From the NCBI GenBank assembly GCA_039619475.1, contig CM077116.1, forward strand, positions 147,453,088-147,517,087: a DNA stretch of 64,000 nt. The letters are read 5' to 3'. Source of the stretch: Icerya purchasi. Its lineage: Eukaryota > Arthropoda > Insecta > Hemiptera > Monophlebidae. Shown here one piece after another: positions 45,456-57,360 of this stretch; within the stretch, counting starts at the first letter, position 1, and every line of letters starts with the position of its first letter. Both the position numbers and the translations under genes were made by a program. The notes beneath the pieces are model-generated. The model searched no databases. It saw only the letters and a list, made by a program, of their open reading frames with translations, and was not told the DNA's origin.

Positions 45456-47225
45456 GAATAACGATCACTGTGAAAGTTTTAAATATTTAAAAACAGATTT
45501 TCATTATCGTGTTCTAGCTGCGTCCAGGCACCGTAACACCCAGTCGTTTATTTTCCAATTGTCCACATATATCGACCGCAAAAATTTGACTGTAATTTAT
45601 TAAAAATATTCTATCTGAATATTTGCAACAGAAACAGTCGTTCATTTTTTCCGAAACGTATTTTCATATAATAATATTCAATAACCACATTGAAATACTT
45701 CTGACCGTAACGATAATAAGACACACTTGACGAAAATAGGGGAAAAAGTAAAACCTTTTCTCCTGATTAAAATCTGATTATACGCGCGCAGAAAATGCAT
45801 AGAAATTTAAGTACCAATAAAACAAAACAATTAAAGCTTATTGTAATAGACATTAAATTTTAAAACAAATTTCACCGATATATATTTTAAATGTTTAAAG
45901 GGAGTACCCTGGTTACTTCATTTTTATTATTTCTTCCGCGTCGGGCAGAATATACAATCGACCATCTAATTTTAATAATGGGTCACGATCGCACCGTATT
46001 TATTTTTTTCGTATATCTTCGTCATCGCGAGATTTCTCTAAGACAAACCGTTCAACCATTTCAACAAAGTTTTTATCGCACTATTCATATAAGAATTGAA
46101 TAATTTCAAATTGTTTCATAAAAAAAAACAACAAATTACTAAAAAAAACCATAACTTAAACAAAAACCCCGGTCATTTCAAAATTTTAATTAGCCGTTCC
46201 TGAAAATAATTTTGAATTGGAAACACAATCCACAATAATAAACTGTTCCAAATTGTTTTACATGAAGTTACTAACAAAAAATACCTGGCCCGACATTTTA
46301 ACATTACTAAAATAACTAATAATGGGGATAACATACCGATTCGAGCCAATGAGTCACATTATAACTTGCATTAGTTGTATATGAAAACTGCGGTGCTGCC
46401 AATTATAGTCTAGAGGGTTTTCATCCACTGTAAGCCGTTCTAACAGAAAGAAGAATGGGTAAAAAAAAAATTCAGCTAATTTACAAATTTTTCACTAATT
46501 ACTGGTCTTAAATGCTCTGCCAACGATCGTAATACCAGTCTGAATTCTGGTCTAATTAAAATTATCCCGCTGGCTACACAACTGCTACTTGTCCATCAGT
46601 CGTCCAACATCGCAAGTTGGTCGCAGAGGTAGAAATGGATAAAGCTATAGACTGAAAAAAAAAAAAAATGGAAAGAGACGAAGAGGTGGTAATTTAAAAA
46701 AAAAACGATAAATACAAGTAGCTGATAAGTGATATCGAGGAACGTGGAGAGAATTTCGTTTGGAGAGAATAGATTAAGGCGCACTGCAACGCCAACACTG
46801 TTTTGAGAAATGTAGCGATAAAAAAAGGAATTAACGAAAAAGATGATAATGCACAGGAGGCTGGAAGGAATTTAGTAACCACAACATATTTAGCAGCGGG
46901 CAAAATGGCAAATATCGCCAAGGTACCGAGGTGGAAGTATTATTCTTGAAGGGCATTAGGCTTGGCGATATATACTTTTTTTTTTCTCGCACGCATTACA
47001 AACGATGCGAGATTAGCTTCAGATTCGCGAATTTCTAAACGAAGAATTTTCATTATAAACTGAAGAGGATTTAAGTTTCTCTTTGTTGTCGCAACGAACG
47101 ACGAAAAAGTATAAAAACCGTTAACGACGATAGCTAACAAACCGAGATATAATTTTGACGCTGAAAAGTGACAGTTTAGCCCGCTTTTGTGACAAGAGTT
47201 ACTCATGCAATTAATTTTGTTACAG
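45456..47225. other. Probable intron, no recognisable coding sequence
   Basis: Lies directly upstream of the KH exon and ends in a polypyrimidine-poor but acceptable acceptor (TTTTGTTACAG). An earlier KH exon with a G.IIGK.G motif was looked for and not found. Short frames at 46596-46921 and 46940-47308 (minus) overlap the intron and exon and are not supported. Confidence 0.4.
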
Positions 47226-47342
47226 TCTGGAGCGAAAATCAATATCTCCAGCGGTTCGTACACAGAACGTATTATAACCATCACAGGCACTAACGAATCG
47301 GTGGCCAAAGCGTTCTCTTTTATCTGCGATAAAATCGAAGAG
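47226..47342 (+). CDS. Internal exon of a PCBP/mub-like KH-domain RNA-binding protein
   Basis: A 117-bp, 39-codon exon in phase 0 at both ends, with acceptor TTTTGTTACAG (ending 47225) and donor GTAAAT (from 47343). It encodes SGAKINISSGS, then YTERIITITGT, then NESVAKAFSFICDKIEE. This is the second half of a KH fold: the strand after the GxxG loop, the ERI.T.TG strand and the C-terminal helix. The closest family from memory is poly(C)-binding proteins / Drosophila mushroom-body expressed, where the first KH domain has SGA.INIS.G...ERIVT..G...A..KAF..I..K.EE. Such proteins bind C-rich single-stranded RNA and act in splicing, mRNA stability and translation. Pasilla/Nova and hnRNP K fit less well. 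The upstream GxxG exon and the next KH exon are not in the window, so flanking introns are long. A hAT element lies 230 bp into the next intron. Confidence 0.8.
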
Positions 47343-47566
47343 GTAAATATCGCGTACGTACTGTATTATTAATAATTTTAAAATTATCTTAAATCGTTTA
47401 CAGTCAAAAATCAGATTGTTGGTACCGTTTTTCTTTTTACCGATAATTTTACTGCTCGATATTTTTATAATGTTTTTTTCTTTCTCCTTTTTTTTTTTTG
47501 ACTCTTCGGCTTTGAACCACATTCGGTTAAAATTAATCGGTTCTTTTTTACGTGAAGCTGACGACT

Positions 47567-47574
47567 TTCTAGAG
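47567..47574. repeat. Left target-site duplication of the second hAT element
   Basis: TTCTAGAG, repeated exactly at 51226-51233. Confidence 0.85.
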
Positions 47575-47817
47575 CAGCGGTTCCCAAACTTTTATGACCA
47601 CGGAACCAGCCCTAAAAAAATCAATTTTACTTTTTACGGCAGTGCCAAATGGAAACTTAACAAGTAATTATTGATATGTAAACAAAATTTGATTGTTTTC
47701 TTTTTAATTACAACTTTCACTACGACGATTCCACATTCTATTAATAATAAAAGATGTATCGCAATTTTAAAATAAAAGTTGTATAATAAAAATTTTTAAA
47801 CAAAATAATTTGAAGTA

Positions 47818-50090
47818 CTAGAAATCGTTTTTTAATATTTGGTTTAATGCGGGACAGTTGTACGCGTACATCTGCAGTAGCGTCAATTTGCTGCTGAATT
47901 TATTTTTCGGCATAAGCTGAAAAGGATCTTTCGCATCTGTACATGCAGTTATAAAAAGAAGGAAGCAGAGTTGAAATAGCCTTCTTTCGTACTTAAAGGT
48001 ATTCATTTTTAATATCAACCTAAAACTACTACTCGTTGAATGACACTGATATTTAAATCAGTATTTTAAAACGGTTGAACTCTGGATATCAATGACTGAT
48101 ATTCATAATCCAGCATTTTATAAAGTATCCTTTTTACACGTTCCTTGATCCATGACCTCTTCCTTTTTTTTGAAATCCGGATTGATTTCCTTTGGATCCC
48201 TAGTCACTCCGGAATAGAAGGAAATGAGTTCGTGGACTCATTAGCCCGACGAGCTTCTTCTTCCGGCAGATTCCTTACTACATTTCCATCCATCAATATT
48301 AAGTTTTTATTCTCCGCGGCGCATCACCAATTATGGTTCAACTCCTACTACTCCTCATTCTCTAACCCGGATACTTTTTACTTGCCCATCCAGCCTTCTC
48401 TTCCTCTCTGCTCCTGGTTTCTTGACTTTCCTTTTATGCGTCGCTCCAGCATCTCGGCGATATCTGCTTTGGGCATAGCTTGCTTCCTTCGTCGCTTTTC
48501 CGATTCTCTCTCGCGCCATGTCCACATTTTCCTTTACATTCTCCTAACTGCCACTTTGTATGTGATCCTGATCATATAATGTTCGAATGCTCATCACTTT
48601 CATCTGAACAATCTTCCTTGTACTCCTCTCTCTTATCAAGCAATGTTCCTACTCCCTATTGGGTTGCATTTATTCTTTCTTTTCTTTCTCCTTCAGTCGT
48701 TCAGGCTCTTGACACATTCTTGTTGAATGTTTCACGCCGCATAAAAATTTGATTTTTTCTTTACTCCCATTTATTGGACTAATGTCCTTGCTGAGAAACC
48801 CAAATAATATTGAAAAAAAAAAAAAAAAGTTTCAAATTTATCTTTATTGATAAGTGGGGATTTTTTTGTACCAAATCGATGTCATTATCGGTAATTGGGA
48901 AGTATTCTGACAAAGATTTTAACAGGTTCGTCAAATGTTTACTAATGATGATTTCAATCGGTAATTCTATCGTGTTTTCTTGTAGAATTTCATTTAAAAG
49001 TGGAAAACATTTAACATTGTTTTTTGTTTTTTTTCATGCTGTTTGTTGCTCTCCTTGTAAAGATGCAGTGACTTTGTTAAGTTTTCCAAAAACTTCAGCA
49101 AGATAAGCTAATTTCATAAGCCATTGTTCCTCATGCAAAACATCGAAAATAATTTTCACAGATTCTCACACATTTTGCCTCATTTGAAAATCCTTCAGCT
49201 CGCTTTGAAGTTCATAATATAGACTTTACCTCTGGGGAAAGCCATCGAACGTCCGTACGAAGGGCGACCGATTCAAACTATCTATTTCTGTACACACTAT
49301 TTTGAAAAATCTTGACTGTGAAGAGGACGGGATTTAATGTAATTTGCGATCTTTACATTCAAAACTTTCTTTAATGATAATAATATTTCCTTCATTAGAA
49401 GAGCATGTCGATGCACAATGCAATGACTGCTGCTACATTTTGGCGCGTCATTTTTAATTGTTGATCCGGTGCCTTTTATTTTTTTCTTGCCATTGTAGCA
49501 GCCTCATCACTGCATACATCAATACATCTATTCCAATCAATGTTTCCTCACATATCTATTACATTGAACATTTCGTCTCCGGTTATGTTGGTTTCCGAAG
49601 GAGTGCAGAGAAGCAAATTTTCTTTAATAAAGATATGCCAAAAATATATCTCACAAATATAAGTAATATTGACAGTCCAACAACATCTGTATATTCATCA
49701 AGGTTGGGGATTTTGAAACATATCAGAATGATTCAATCTGTCCATCAATTCTCACCTTCGATGTGATCTGATATTTTACAAAGCCGATCAGAGATAGTGT
49801 TGCTGAAACAGTGCTACAACTTTCTTTACTACTTCTTCCCCTCCGCAAGTGCGCAGCCAACTCTATGTCTAACATACACATGGTTTAATGAAATTCTCAG
49901 CTATCGCGTGTGGTTTTCCGGATCGAGCAATCCTATAACTTAAGAAGAATGATGCTTCCATGTTCATTATCAATATTTTCACTAATTTATTGTAGTTGGA
50001 CACTACGGCTTGATGTGATTCGTTTTGTTTTCGAAAAAACTTGATGTTTTTTTTTTCATTTAGATTATCTTAACCGGCACCAGTGAAATC
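47818..50090 (-). pseudogene. hAT transposase (ZBED5/FAM200-like group), degenerate and interrupted
   Basis: Read on the minus strand from high to low coordinates, the blocks are in normal order. ASFFLSYRIARSGKPHAIAE (about 49956-49897) is the segment before the catalytic core. SETNITGDEMFNVIDMCEET comes next (about 49598-49540), and CIDVCSDEAATMARKK holds the 'DGA' block. CSSSHCIVHRHALLMKEI (about 49437-49384) is the hallmark 'HC..HR..L' motif, followed by KIANYIKSRPLHS and the MAFPRGKV block, equivalent to 'RWLSRGKVL'. LAYLAEVFGKLNKVTASLQG (with shifts, about 49111-49055) leads to the C-terminus. There the dimerisation region is displaced to about 47960-47820 by an inserted LINE: CERSFSAYAEK and QQIDATADVRVQLSRIKPNI. 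Frameshifts and stops are frequent. Confidence 0.85.
48130..48828 (+). mobile_element. 5'-truncated LINE fragment (RNase H) nested in the hAT transposase
   Basis: Plus-strand insert, opposite to the hAT transposase and splitting it. IDFLWIPSHSGIEGNEFVDS (about 48181-48240) is the C-terminal RNase H segment. After a frameshift, CDPDHIMFECSSL (about 48561-48599) is the LINE Cys motif. The protein ends SVVQALDTFLLNVSRRIKI before 48752, followed by a short UTR and a poly(A) run (48813-48828). The family matches 25706-26290 and 1-478. No duplication was recognised at its ends. Confidence 0.8.
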
Positions 50091-50270
50091 TTCATAGAAT
50101 TTTTTTTGTGCGAATAAAGAATTGCCCCTGTCTGGTTCCTCTGCGTTTCCTGCAGGAATAAATGGAAAGATTAATAAGATTCGTTGTATTTTCTTTTTTC
50201 CAAGGTCGTTGATGTTCGTTTTTCGGTTTCTTGGTTTCTCAACAATTACAGTATACCGTGTTTTTCAAAT

Positions 50271-50281
50271 CTACAGTTTAC
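50271..50281. repeat. Left target-site duplication of a LINE 3' stub
   Basis: CTACAGTTTAC, repeated exactly at 50452-50462. Confidence 0.8.
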
Positions 50282-50451
50282 TAGGTTTTTGGTTCTTTTC
50301 CTACTAACTTAAACGTCGCATATCATGTCTTATTTATATGTATATTCATTAATTTCGTTATGTGGTAAGACTCGTGTCGGTACACATATTAATAACTATA
50401 TCATGAGTGCAATGTTATTGTTTATGCAAATAAATCTTTCTTTCTTTCTTT
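50282..50451 (+). mobile_element. 170-bp LINE 3' stub with (CTTT)n tail
   Basis: Non-coding insert ending GCAAATAAATCTTT followed by four CTTT units and flanked by perfect 11-bp duplications. Severe 5' truncation, a short-repeat tail and long duplications are typical of target-primed insertion of a non-LTR element. The parent family cannot be named from this stretch. Confidence 0.75.
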
Positions 50452-50462
50452 CTACAGTTTAC
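50452..50462. repeat. Right target-site duplication of a LINE 3' stub
   Basis: CTACAGTTTAC, identical to 50271-50281. Confidence 0.8.
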
Positions 50463-51225
50463 GTAAATAATTAAACCACCTTTAATAGAATATTAAAATA
50501 AAAAACCTCTCCATGAAATAACTAAAAATTTATCTCTTTGTAATTAATTTATAAATCATGTAAATCATATTAATCAACAACTACGCTATTGGAAATATTT
50601 TCTTGCGCCTCGCTTACCATATTAAATGAATTGTTTTCAGAAACTGCGTTAGAGTTTGAATTTTTGTTTTGAAACAGCCTGCCAGTCCTAAGATTCATGA
50701 TAATATCAAAAACTCAATCTGTAACTACGCATAATCGAAACTTACATACGAAGATCACGCATAGATGAATAAACACATATATACATTGCTTTATTATTCA
50801 AACACTATTAGAAAATCACATTCCTCTTCTCGTTAATTTAACCAAATTAAACGAAAAATAAATCTATCGTGTTACAAATCCGTTGTTTAATTTTTTTTAT
50901 TATTACAAAACTGAATGATTAATTAATTTAAAAGTCACATTAGTATCAATTTGAAATGAATAATAATAGTTCTTGGAAACGAACAGACACCTTTTTACGC
51001 AAAATGATGTGATTATTTTCAAATTTTAATTTTAATAAAAATAATTCAAATCCGATTTAAAATGTATCGTAGAAATTACAATGTAAAATGTAATTCTAAG
51101 TTTCAAAAGAAAAACATTTTGTCCCCGTTTTACGAAAAATTTCTGGCTTATTCTCCCGGTTTTTCCAGTTGGAAGTCATACGCCTGATGATTTTCTCGCG
51201 GAACCACCCATTTTGGAAACCGCCG

Positions 51226-51233
51226 TTCTAGAG
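51226..51233. repeat. Right target-site duplication of the second hAT element
   Basis: TTCTAGAG, identical to 47567-47574. Confidence 0.85.
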
Positions 51234-52394
51234 TGCTTTAAAATCCGCTATATTGAGAATCATAGAAATCCGCAATTGGTCGAATGACCGTTTATCGATA
51301 TCAGGTTATGAAGGAAAATTCATTGAAAATTTCTACATCGAACTAGTTACAACTTTCTAAATTTGAATAAAAATTTGTAACTATGTATTTTTGTTGTTTT
51401 GTTTTTTTATTAAAATCCAAAAAAAAAAAAAAATTGACTCCTATTTACTTAATAAAAACTTTGCGAATAATTATTGTTCGATTAATTTCTTATAAAACGC
51501 CATTTACGAAAGAACTATAGTTTTGCCGAATCAGAAAACCGACCTTAAATTACCATTAGTACGAATTAGTTCCCGATTCGAAATAAAAAAGTTCGTTCTT
51601 TCCTTACATCACTCCCCTTTAACGCAATCTTTCGTATTATCTCGTATCGCTAGAGACATTTTCAATTACACTGATTTTAGAGCGATGAAAACTGCACCTT
51701 CTCCCAAGTGTCCGATCTAGATCATTGCTAATTTTCAAATAAACTGGAATTAGTTGGGCGTCGAATCACCGTGTATTTTTTATAACCTATCGTATTTGCG
51801 ATAGAATGTTTTTTTTTTTTATTTTTTGTTTTTCTTTTTAAATATGATAAACATTAACTGTTAATTTAGCACATATAAATATAGTCCTTGTAGCGGGGTT
51901 TTTAGTATATTTGCCATTACGGACCTATGCTATATAAGGGTGTGTTGATTTTTATCCCACAAGGAAAATTTCTTAATTTTTGACCATTTTAATTGAATGT
52001 ATAATGTATTTTCCGTAACGAAACAGTTAAACAAAAAAAATCGACTTCGAGATTAACTTTATAAATTTACAAAAAAAATTCATTGCAAAGCAAAAAAATA
52101 ATTTTAACCGATAAAAAATAGCACATATTTTAGAGTAAAATATATACCTTAAGCAGATATTATGGTAATTTTTTAGCATTGCGTGTATTCTCATAATCGT
52201 ATAAGGTTACTTTATCGCGTTTTCGTTTGCGATAAATAACAAATTACGATAAAAAATCGTGTAGATGTAGAATTGACAAGCGAGAGTGACAGGGCTAAAT
52301 AGTAGGTGAACGCGGCGAAGGTAAGTAATAAACAGATTGTTATTGCAAACAATGACGGAACGCAGCTAACTATTATATGAATATAGTAATGCAG

Positions 52395-52454
<60 letters not shown>

Positions 52455-54171
52455 TAAATAATAATTACTGTAATAACGATAAATTAATATAATCGGTCGT
52501 TGCGACGAACATGAAGAATTTAAAATTGCAGTCAGTCAAATCAACAATAAACAAACACTTCCGCCCCTTTTTTTTAATATGGGTTCGTCAACATGGACAC
52601 TGGCCCAAGAACAAGGGGACAGAGGGACAAGAGAGACTCAGATCCTTACCAGAGATAGCCGGCAGAAAATAATTAAGAGCTAGGATAACACAGAAGGAGA
52701 AGGAAAAGAGAGAATGAATGAAGCACGGTATGGAGTGGGAATACCGATTTGTGAAAGGAAGGAATAAAAAGAAGTATAAATTAATCAATTAACGGTAATG
52801 TATAATAATAAATATGTCGCAAACAAAATAATTATGGGGAAAAAAGGTTTATTAAGGAAAGGTTTGAGTGCATATGGTATCTACTTTTTCTTTAGCCAAG
52901 CAACTGTTATTAAGAGGAATAAACGAGAGCATGTAAGTAAGGAAGTTCGAGGATATGGACTGTAGCTTTTTCATTGCGACTGAGAAGGAGAACAATTACC
53001 GATGGAAATGTAGTTTTCAGAATTAGTTCAGATACTTTTTGCAGAACAAAGAATAGCGAATTACATTTATATTAACTTAATTCGATTTGACTGTGAGAAT
53101 GTTATGTTCAGTTGGACGAAGTTTTAAATAATCATAACGCGAACACTCATGCAAATCGACAAAGAAGCTATGTACATATACTCTATTCTGCGAACATATA
53201 TACATAAAAAGAATGAAAATGCCGTAAGGAGGAATATTGCGTAAATCGCGAAGAGTATCATGCGTCAATTTGCAATGGATGCCTGAAAAAAGCAAAGACA
53301 AATTTAGATTAAAAATGTTATCGCTCTAAAAAGTTTTACAAATGAAATATGTAGAGCATGTGGAAAAGGATTATGCTCTTTGAAAGTGTCGATAGACCGA
53401 ATAATTACAATGTGAGAATCAATCTCTATTTGGTAGACGAGAAAAATTTTCCTCCAATAAATATGGTAAATAATAATGAAAAAAAAGGGAATAAGTTATT
53501 AGACTTCATTAACTTCTAAATTTCGTGAAAAATCGATCGAGGCATTTAAAAAGCTTAACTGGAGTTAGCCTAGCCGAGGCTAATTCAAATAGAAGACAGT
53601 ATTTAATCTGCAGCAGCAGAAATGAAAATGCGTTGGAAACGTACAAATATCGGCATGAGAAAAACAAAAACGAATGATATCGATACTAAAAGAAATAACA
53701 TTGCAATTAAGTAAATAGATAAATAACAAAACAGATAAAACAAAACAAATTCTTACTAGTAATATCGATAAAGGAATAAACCTACCAGTATTAACAAAAG
53801 ATAATTAAAAACTGATATGAAATAAAAATAAAACAAAAACAATGAAATATAATGTCAACATTATACAAAAAAAAAAAATGCAATTAATTGAAACCATCAA
53901 TGTAATGTTATGGAATTCGAGGAGACTACATGATCCGGAGGAAGTGGCGCATTAAAAAAAGTACGATATTAAAATATGTGGATTATGTGAAACACAGCTT
54001 GAAAAATATGAACAATTTAAAATGCAGTCGTATAATATATATTTGATAGGGAAAATAGTAAAAGAGCATTAATCTTATCACTATTAAATTGAATCAGAAT
54101 ACGATAAATAAAGTACAACTAGAAAATAAAACTCGGTATGTACAAATATCATTAAAAATTAAAACTTCGCA
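51234..54171. other. No recognisable gene; contains a (TAA)n microsatellite
   Basis: AT-rich, probably intronic. The frame at 51523-51720 starts with TTG and has no motif. The purine-rich 52560-52790 region and its complementary frame are likewise unrecognised. Confidence 0.4.
52395..52453. repeat. (TAA)n microsatellite
   Basis: Pure TAA/AAT trinucleotide tract. Confidence 0.9.
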
Positions 54172-54184
54172 ATTCGAATTATTA
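54172..54184. repeat. Left target-site duplication of a palindromic element
   Basis: ATTCGAATTATTA, repeated exactly at 54408-54420. Confidence 0.75.
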
Positions 54185-54407
54185 CTATAATAAAGAATCT
54201 TTTATCATCCTGTTTGTTAATTATAGAATATAGTAAGCTATAACAAATACACAAATATATAAAATTTAAATATAAAATGATTGCTTACTTACAAAACGTT
54301 TTCGGGTATTTAGCTGATGATGGGTTATACCCGAAAACGTTTCTAAGTAAGCAATCATTTTGTACTTAAATTTGTTCGTTATATTTGTATTTGTTATAAC
54401 TTACTAT
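54185..54407. mobile_element. Palindromic element with hammerhead-ribozyme-like core, probably Penelope-derived
   Basis: A 223-bp insert flanked by perfect 13-bp duplications. From about 54226 to 54407 it folds into one long hairpin whose arms share AATATAGTAAG, TATAACAAATAC, AAAATGATTGCTTACTTA and CGTTTTCGGGTAT. At the tip the plus strand carries CTGATGA (54314-54320), a 4-bp helix GGGT/ACCC (54322-54325 with 54329-54332) and GAAA (54333-54336), which is the conserved core of a hammerhead ribozyme. Penelope-like elements are known to carry such ribozymes and to insert in inverted arrangements with duplications of this length. No coding sequence is present. Confidence 0.7.
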
Positions 54408-54420
54408 ATTCGAATTATTA
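54408..54420. repeat. Right target-site duplication of a palindromic element
   Basis: ATTCGAATTATTA, identical to 54172-54184. Confidence 0.75.
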
Positions 54421-54769
54421 TTAATATACTGCAACCACGATCGACTGCGAGATAATATCAGCTAATATGAAAATCCTTTATTAATTACGATAATCTAAAT
54501 GTTCTGCATACATCGCGCAGGAGTGATAATATAAATGTCGAAGGGAAACATTTTTTTTCTTTTTATATAATAAATAACCTCTAACCGCCCCCGTCTGTAG
54601 GTTTTCAATACAGCTATATCGTTAATTTGTAATAAAGCTCGTAATAATTGATCGTATACAATTAACTGATATGAATATAAATTATATCGAACACTAAAAT
54701 TATAAATCTTCCACAAAATAATAACAAACTAATGCCATACTTGCAACGAAATCATTACCGTACAACATC

Positions 54770-55073
54770 TACTGTGCAAATGTAAAAAATATGTGGAACA
54801 TAGAAAAAACTGCAACCTCGAGGGGAAATCGCTCTACGACATTTTGAGCGATGATGAATTGGTTTCTAAAGATCTCATAAAATATTTAAAGTCAACCTCT
54901 TTGTACTGTATAATATAAGATATGAACTAACTTAAATTTAAATCTGTCGTAAAATCCTATGAAATATTTAAAATCAATCGCTATGTAATCTATTTATAAG
55001 ATGTAAACTTTATGTATTCGTCGCAAATAGCCAGAGTTGCTGAGCGACAATAAATAAACGTATTAAAAAAAAA
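54770..55073 (+). pseudogene. LINE 3' end: RT C-terminal tail and poly(A)
   Basis: An in-frame segment from about 54774 reads CKCKKYVEHRKNC followed by GKSLYDILSDDELVSKDL and IKYLKSTSLYCII, then stops near 54918. The pattern 'C...Y...R......Gksl.diLs.de...kdLikFLk.tgL' is the usual C-terminus of R1/jockey-type polyproteins after the Cys motif. A UTR with AATAAATAAA and an A-run (55064-55073) follows. The 5' part is missing. Confidence 0.65.
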
Positions 55074-57317
55074 CTAAAATTCTCACTTATACAATACTAC
55101 TATTTACAATAAGAAAGAATTCCCTACACAAAACAAGTAGCGATTTAATTTATACACCGGTCCCAAACCATATAAAAGATCAATATCATACTTACGTTCA
55201 CTCCATCTCGAAATCATGACCTCCCCATTTATCTGTTGAAGTCGTTAAAATTATATCTAGTAACCAGTTGTTAATTTCTAACAATAATTCCTGATTTCAG
55301 TCGAAACTTTCAATAATAGGTCAATCAAAACTGAATCCTTTGTTTTATTTATAAGATTATTTGTACCTTTAGGCTTTATATATATGTGTAATTTTAGCCA
55401 GGGCTCTAGTTAAGAGGAATTTGTAAAAAAAATCAATTGTACGTCATTAATAATGAGTAGTTGACGGATGTAGCATTTTTCGGGAGGAAAAACCAATAAT
55501 TTAGACCCGATGATAATATCAGCAAGACTTGCTTCTGTGTTGGACATACGAAGTCTTACCGGATCCACTTGGAAGTACCATCTTCCTGTTATTATGAAAA
55601 TTGACATTTCTCGTATCGGAAAAAAAAGTGATAATAGCGATATCAGGGTACAAATCAACGTTAAATGGATTGGAATAAATATGAATCAATAAAAAAATAA
55701 AAGAAACATTCTCAAAGAGACGTATTCAGTACCATATCTCCTGTAGAACAGTATCATCAAAGTAATAGAATCGATGATGAAAGACTCGATTAAAGATAGA
55801 TTTTTCAAAGAAAAAAACAGATACGGAAACAAGACGGGACAATATTATCACCAAACTTGATGGAATGAGCAATGTGATAAACAAGTAGCACTTGGAAAGG
55901 GGCTGCTCTGCGAATATTTAACAAATAACTCTCAGTACTACATCATATATGTGTTATAAAAAACAACCAGCTATCGCAACAAAAAAATATTAAAAATATA
56001 AACAAAATAGAATGACGAAAATATATTGTAATAACATCGGAGGATCAAAATTAAGGTGAGGTAAAGAGTTAATTGGTTTAAAACACCACAAATGGCCTCA
56101 AAATGCACAATAGCTATGCAATTTATTATTAGACGTAAATGTTGAAAAAAACCGCAGGAAGGCCGGTATTTACCAGGATAAAAAACCCTAATATCACCCT
56201 TAATTAAAATCAACAATATGTCTACACAATTTGAAATTTCCTGTAAGTAATGAAGTGAGAGGCACATCCTGTCACGGCCATATCGATTATAAAACCTTTA
56301 TGAGATCTCATCGTAGCGCTATTTACCAACTTTAATCAAAGTATTTTCTAAAACATACAAATCATTCATAAGTCATTGAAAATATGTATCGGAGCAATGA
56401 CGTCCGCACCAACTTATTTTTTGTATTAGTGGAAAAACAGTATAGAGTCGTCACACCGATACAATTGCGAATAAAATATATTTCGGATAAACTTTTTACA
56501 AAAAATAAATCGAACAGAGATGTCACCTAATTTGTAATATTATGTGTAATAGACCTATTGTGGAATAATAGAAATGCGATCCCCCTATTGTGCCGAAGGA
56601 TGGAAGCTGGGCTAAGGAAAAGCATGATAGTTCTTAACATTAACTTTTTGTAATCGATTTAAATTACATTTGGAACCAATTTAAAAGCACAATCTCTTGC
56701 TTTCTATGAGCCAACTGTTGGAAACGTCAGGGATGTGTCATGCGGTTTCCTAATTATTATTGCAAATTTGAATTATGAATGTTGTTTAAGAATAATCATA
56801 ATATTCCTTCTTAATGTATACGATTATTTTATTATCGAGTAATTATTTTTTACTTTTTAGTCCGTTTGTATTGTAAATTTTGGAGTGTTTTTTTTTTTTT
56901 TTAACTATTTTATTTCACAATTTTTAGTATAAATATTTTCAAGCGATAATGGTCTCGTAAAATTAGACTATTTTCTATACTCCATAAAGAGCTGGTTATT
57001 ATTGGTTTAAGAATATAATGTTCGAATTCAGTCAGCGGTGAGCTATTAAAAATCACGCTTTATGAGGCTCAAACTTTTTATCTTTATTAGGATCTACATT
57101 TACAAAAGGTAAGTGTGACACTGATAATACTTTGCGCCACTTCTATTTATCGTCCATTTGATTTTAACATTTTAACTGTTTTTATTTCTTCCCCTATATG
57201 TATTTCAATGATAATTTTTTTGGATAATTTTTATCTGGTTACATTAATTAATAAAAGCACATCTCTAACGAGGCTTACTTTTTTTTGCTATTTATTTTAA
57301 TAATCACTCAGTAAATA
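55074..57317. other. No recognisable gene
   Basis: AT-rich. Frames at 55410-55658 and 55971-56267 (minus) have no recognisable motif. Confidence 0.4.
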
Positions 57318-57360
57318 ATCACCGATAAAAAAAAAAAAAAAAAAAAAAAAATCACCGATA
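57318..57360. repeat. Poly(A) tract between perfect 10-bp direct repeats
   Basis: ATCACCGATA at 57318-57327 is followed by 23 A (57328-57350) and then ATCACCGATA again at 57351-57360. This is the structure expected for a retroposed insert truncated down to its tail. Confidence 0.8.

Larger units (their letters stand above)
47575..51225 (-). mobile_element. hAT element with degenerate transposase
   Basis: The left end CAGCGGTTCCCAAACTTTT and the reverse complement of the right end, CGGCGGTTTCCAAAATG, are hAT-type inverted termini; both continue into a GGTTCCGCG/GGAACC-type subterminal block. A perfect 8-bp target duplication TTCTAGAG flanks the element. It is about 3.65 kb because a LINE fragment and a LINE 3' stub are nested inside. 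The transposase runs on the minus strand and is decayed. Confidence 0.92.

Noticed and set aside
46940..47522. Minus-strand frames of 100-122 codons across the KH exon
   Set aside because: The plus strand has splice-bounded KH coding sequence; the minus frames are shadows with low-complexity Lys runs.
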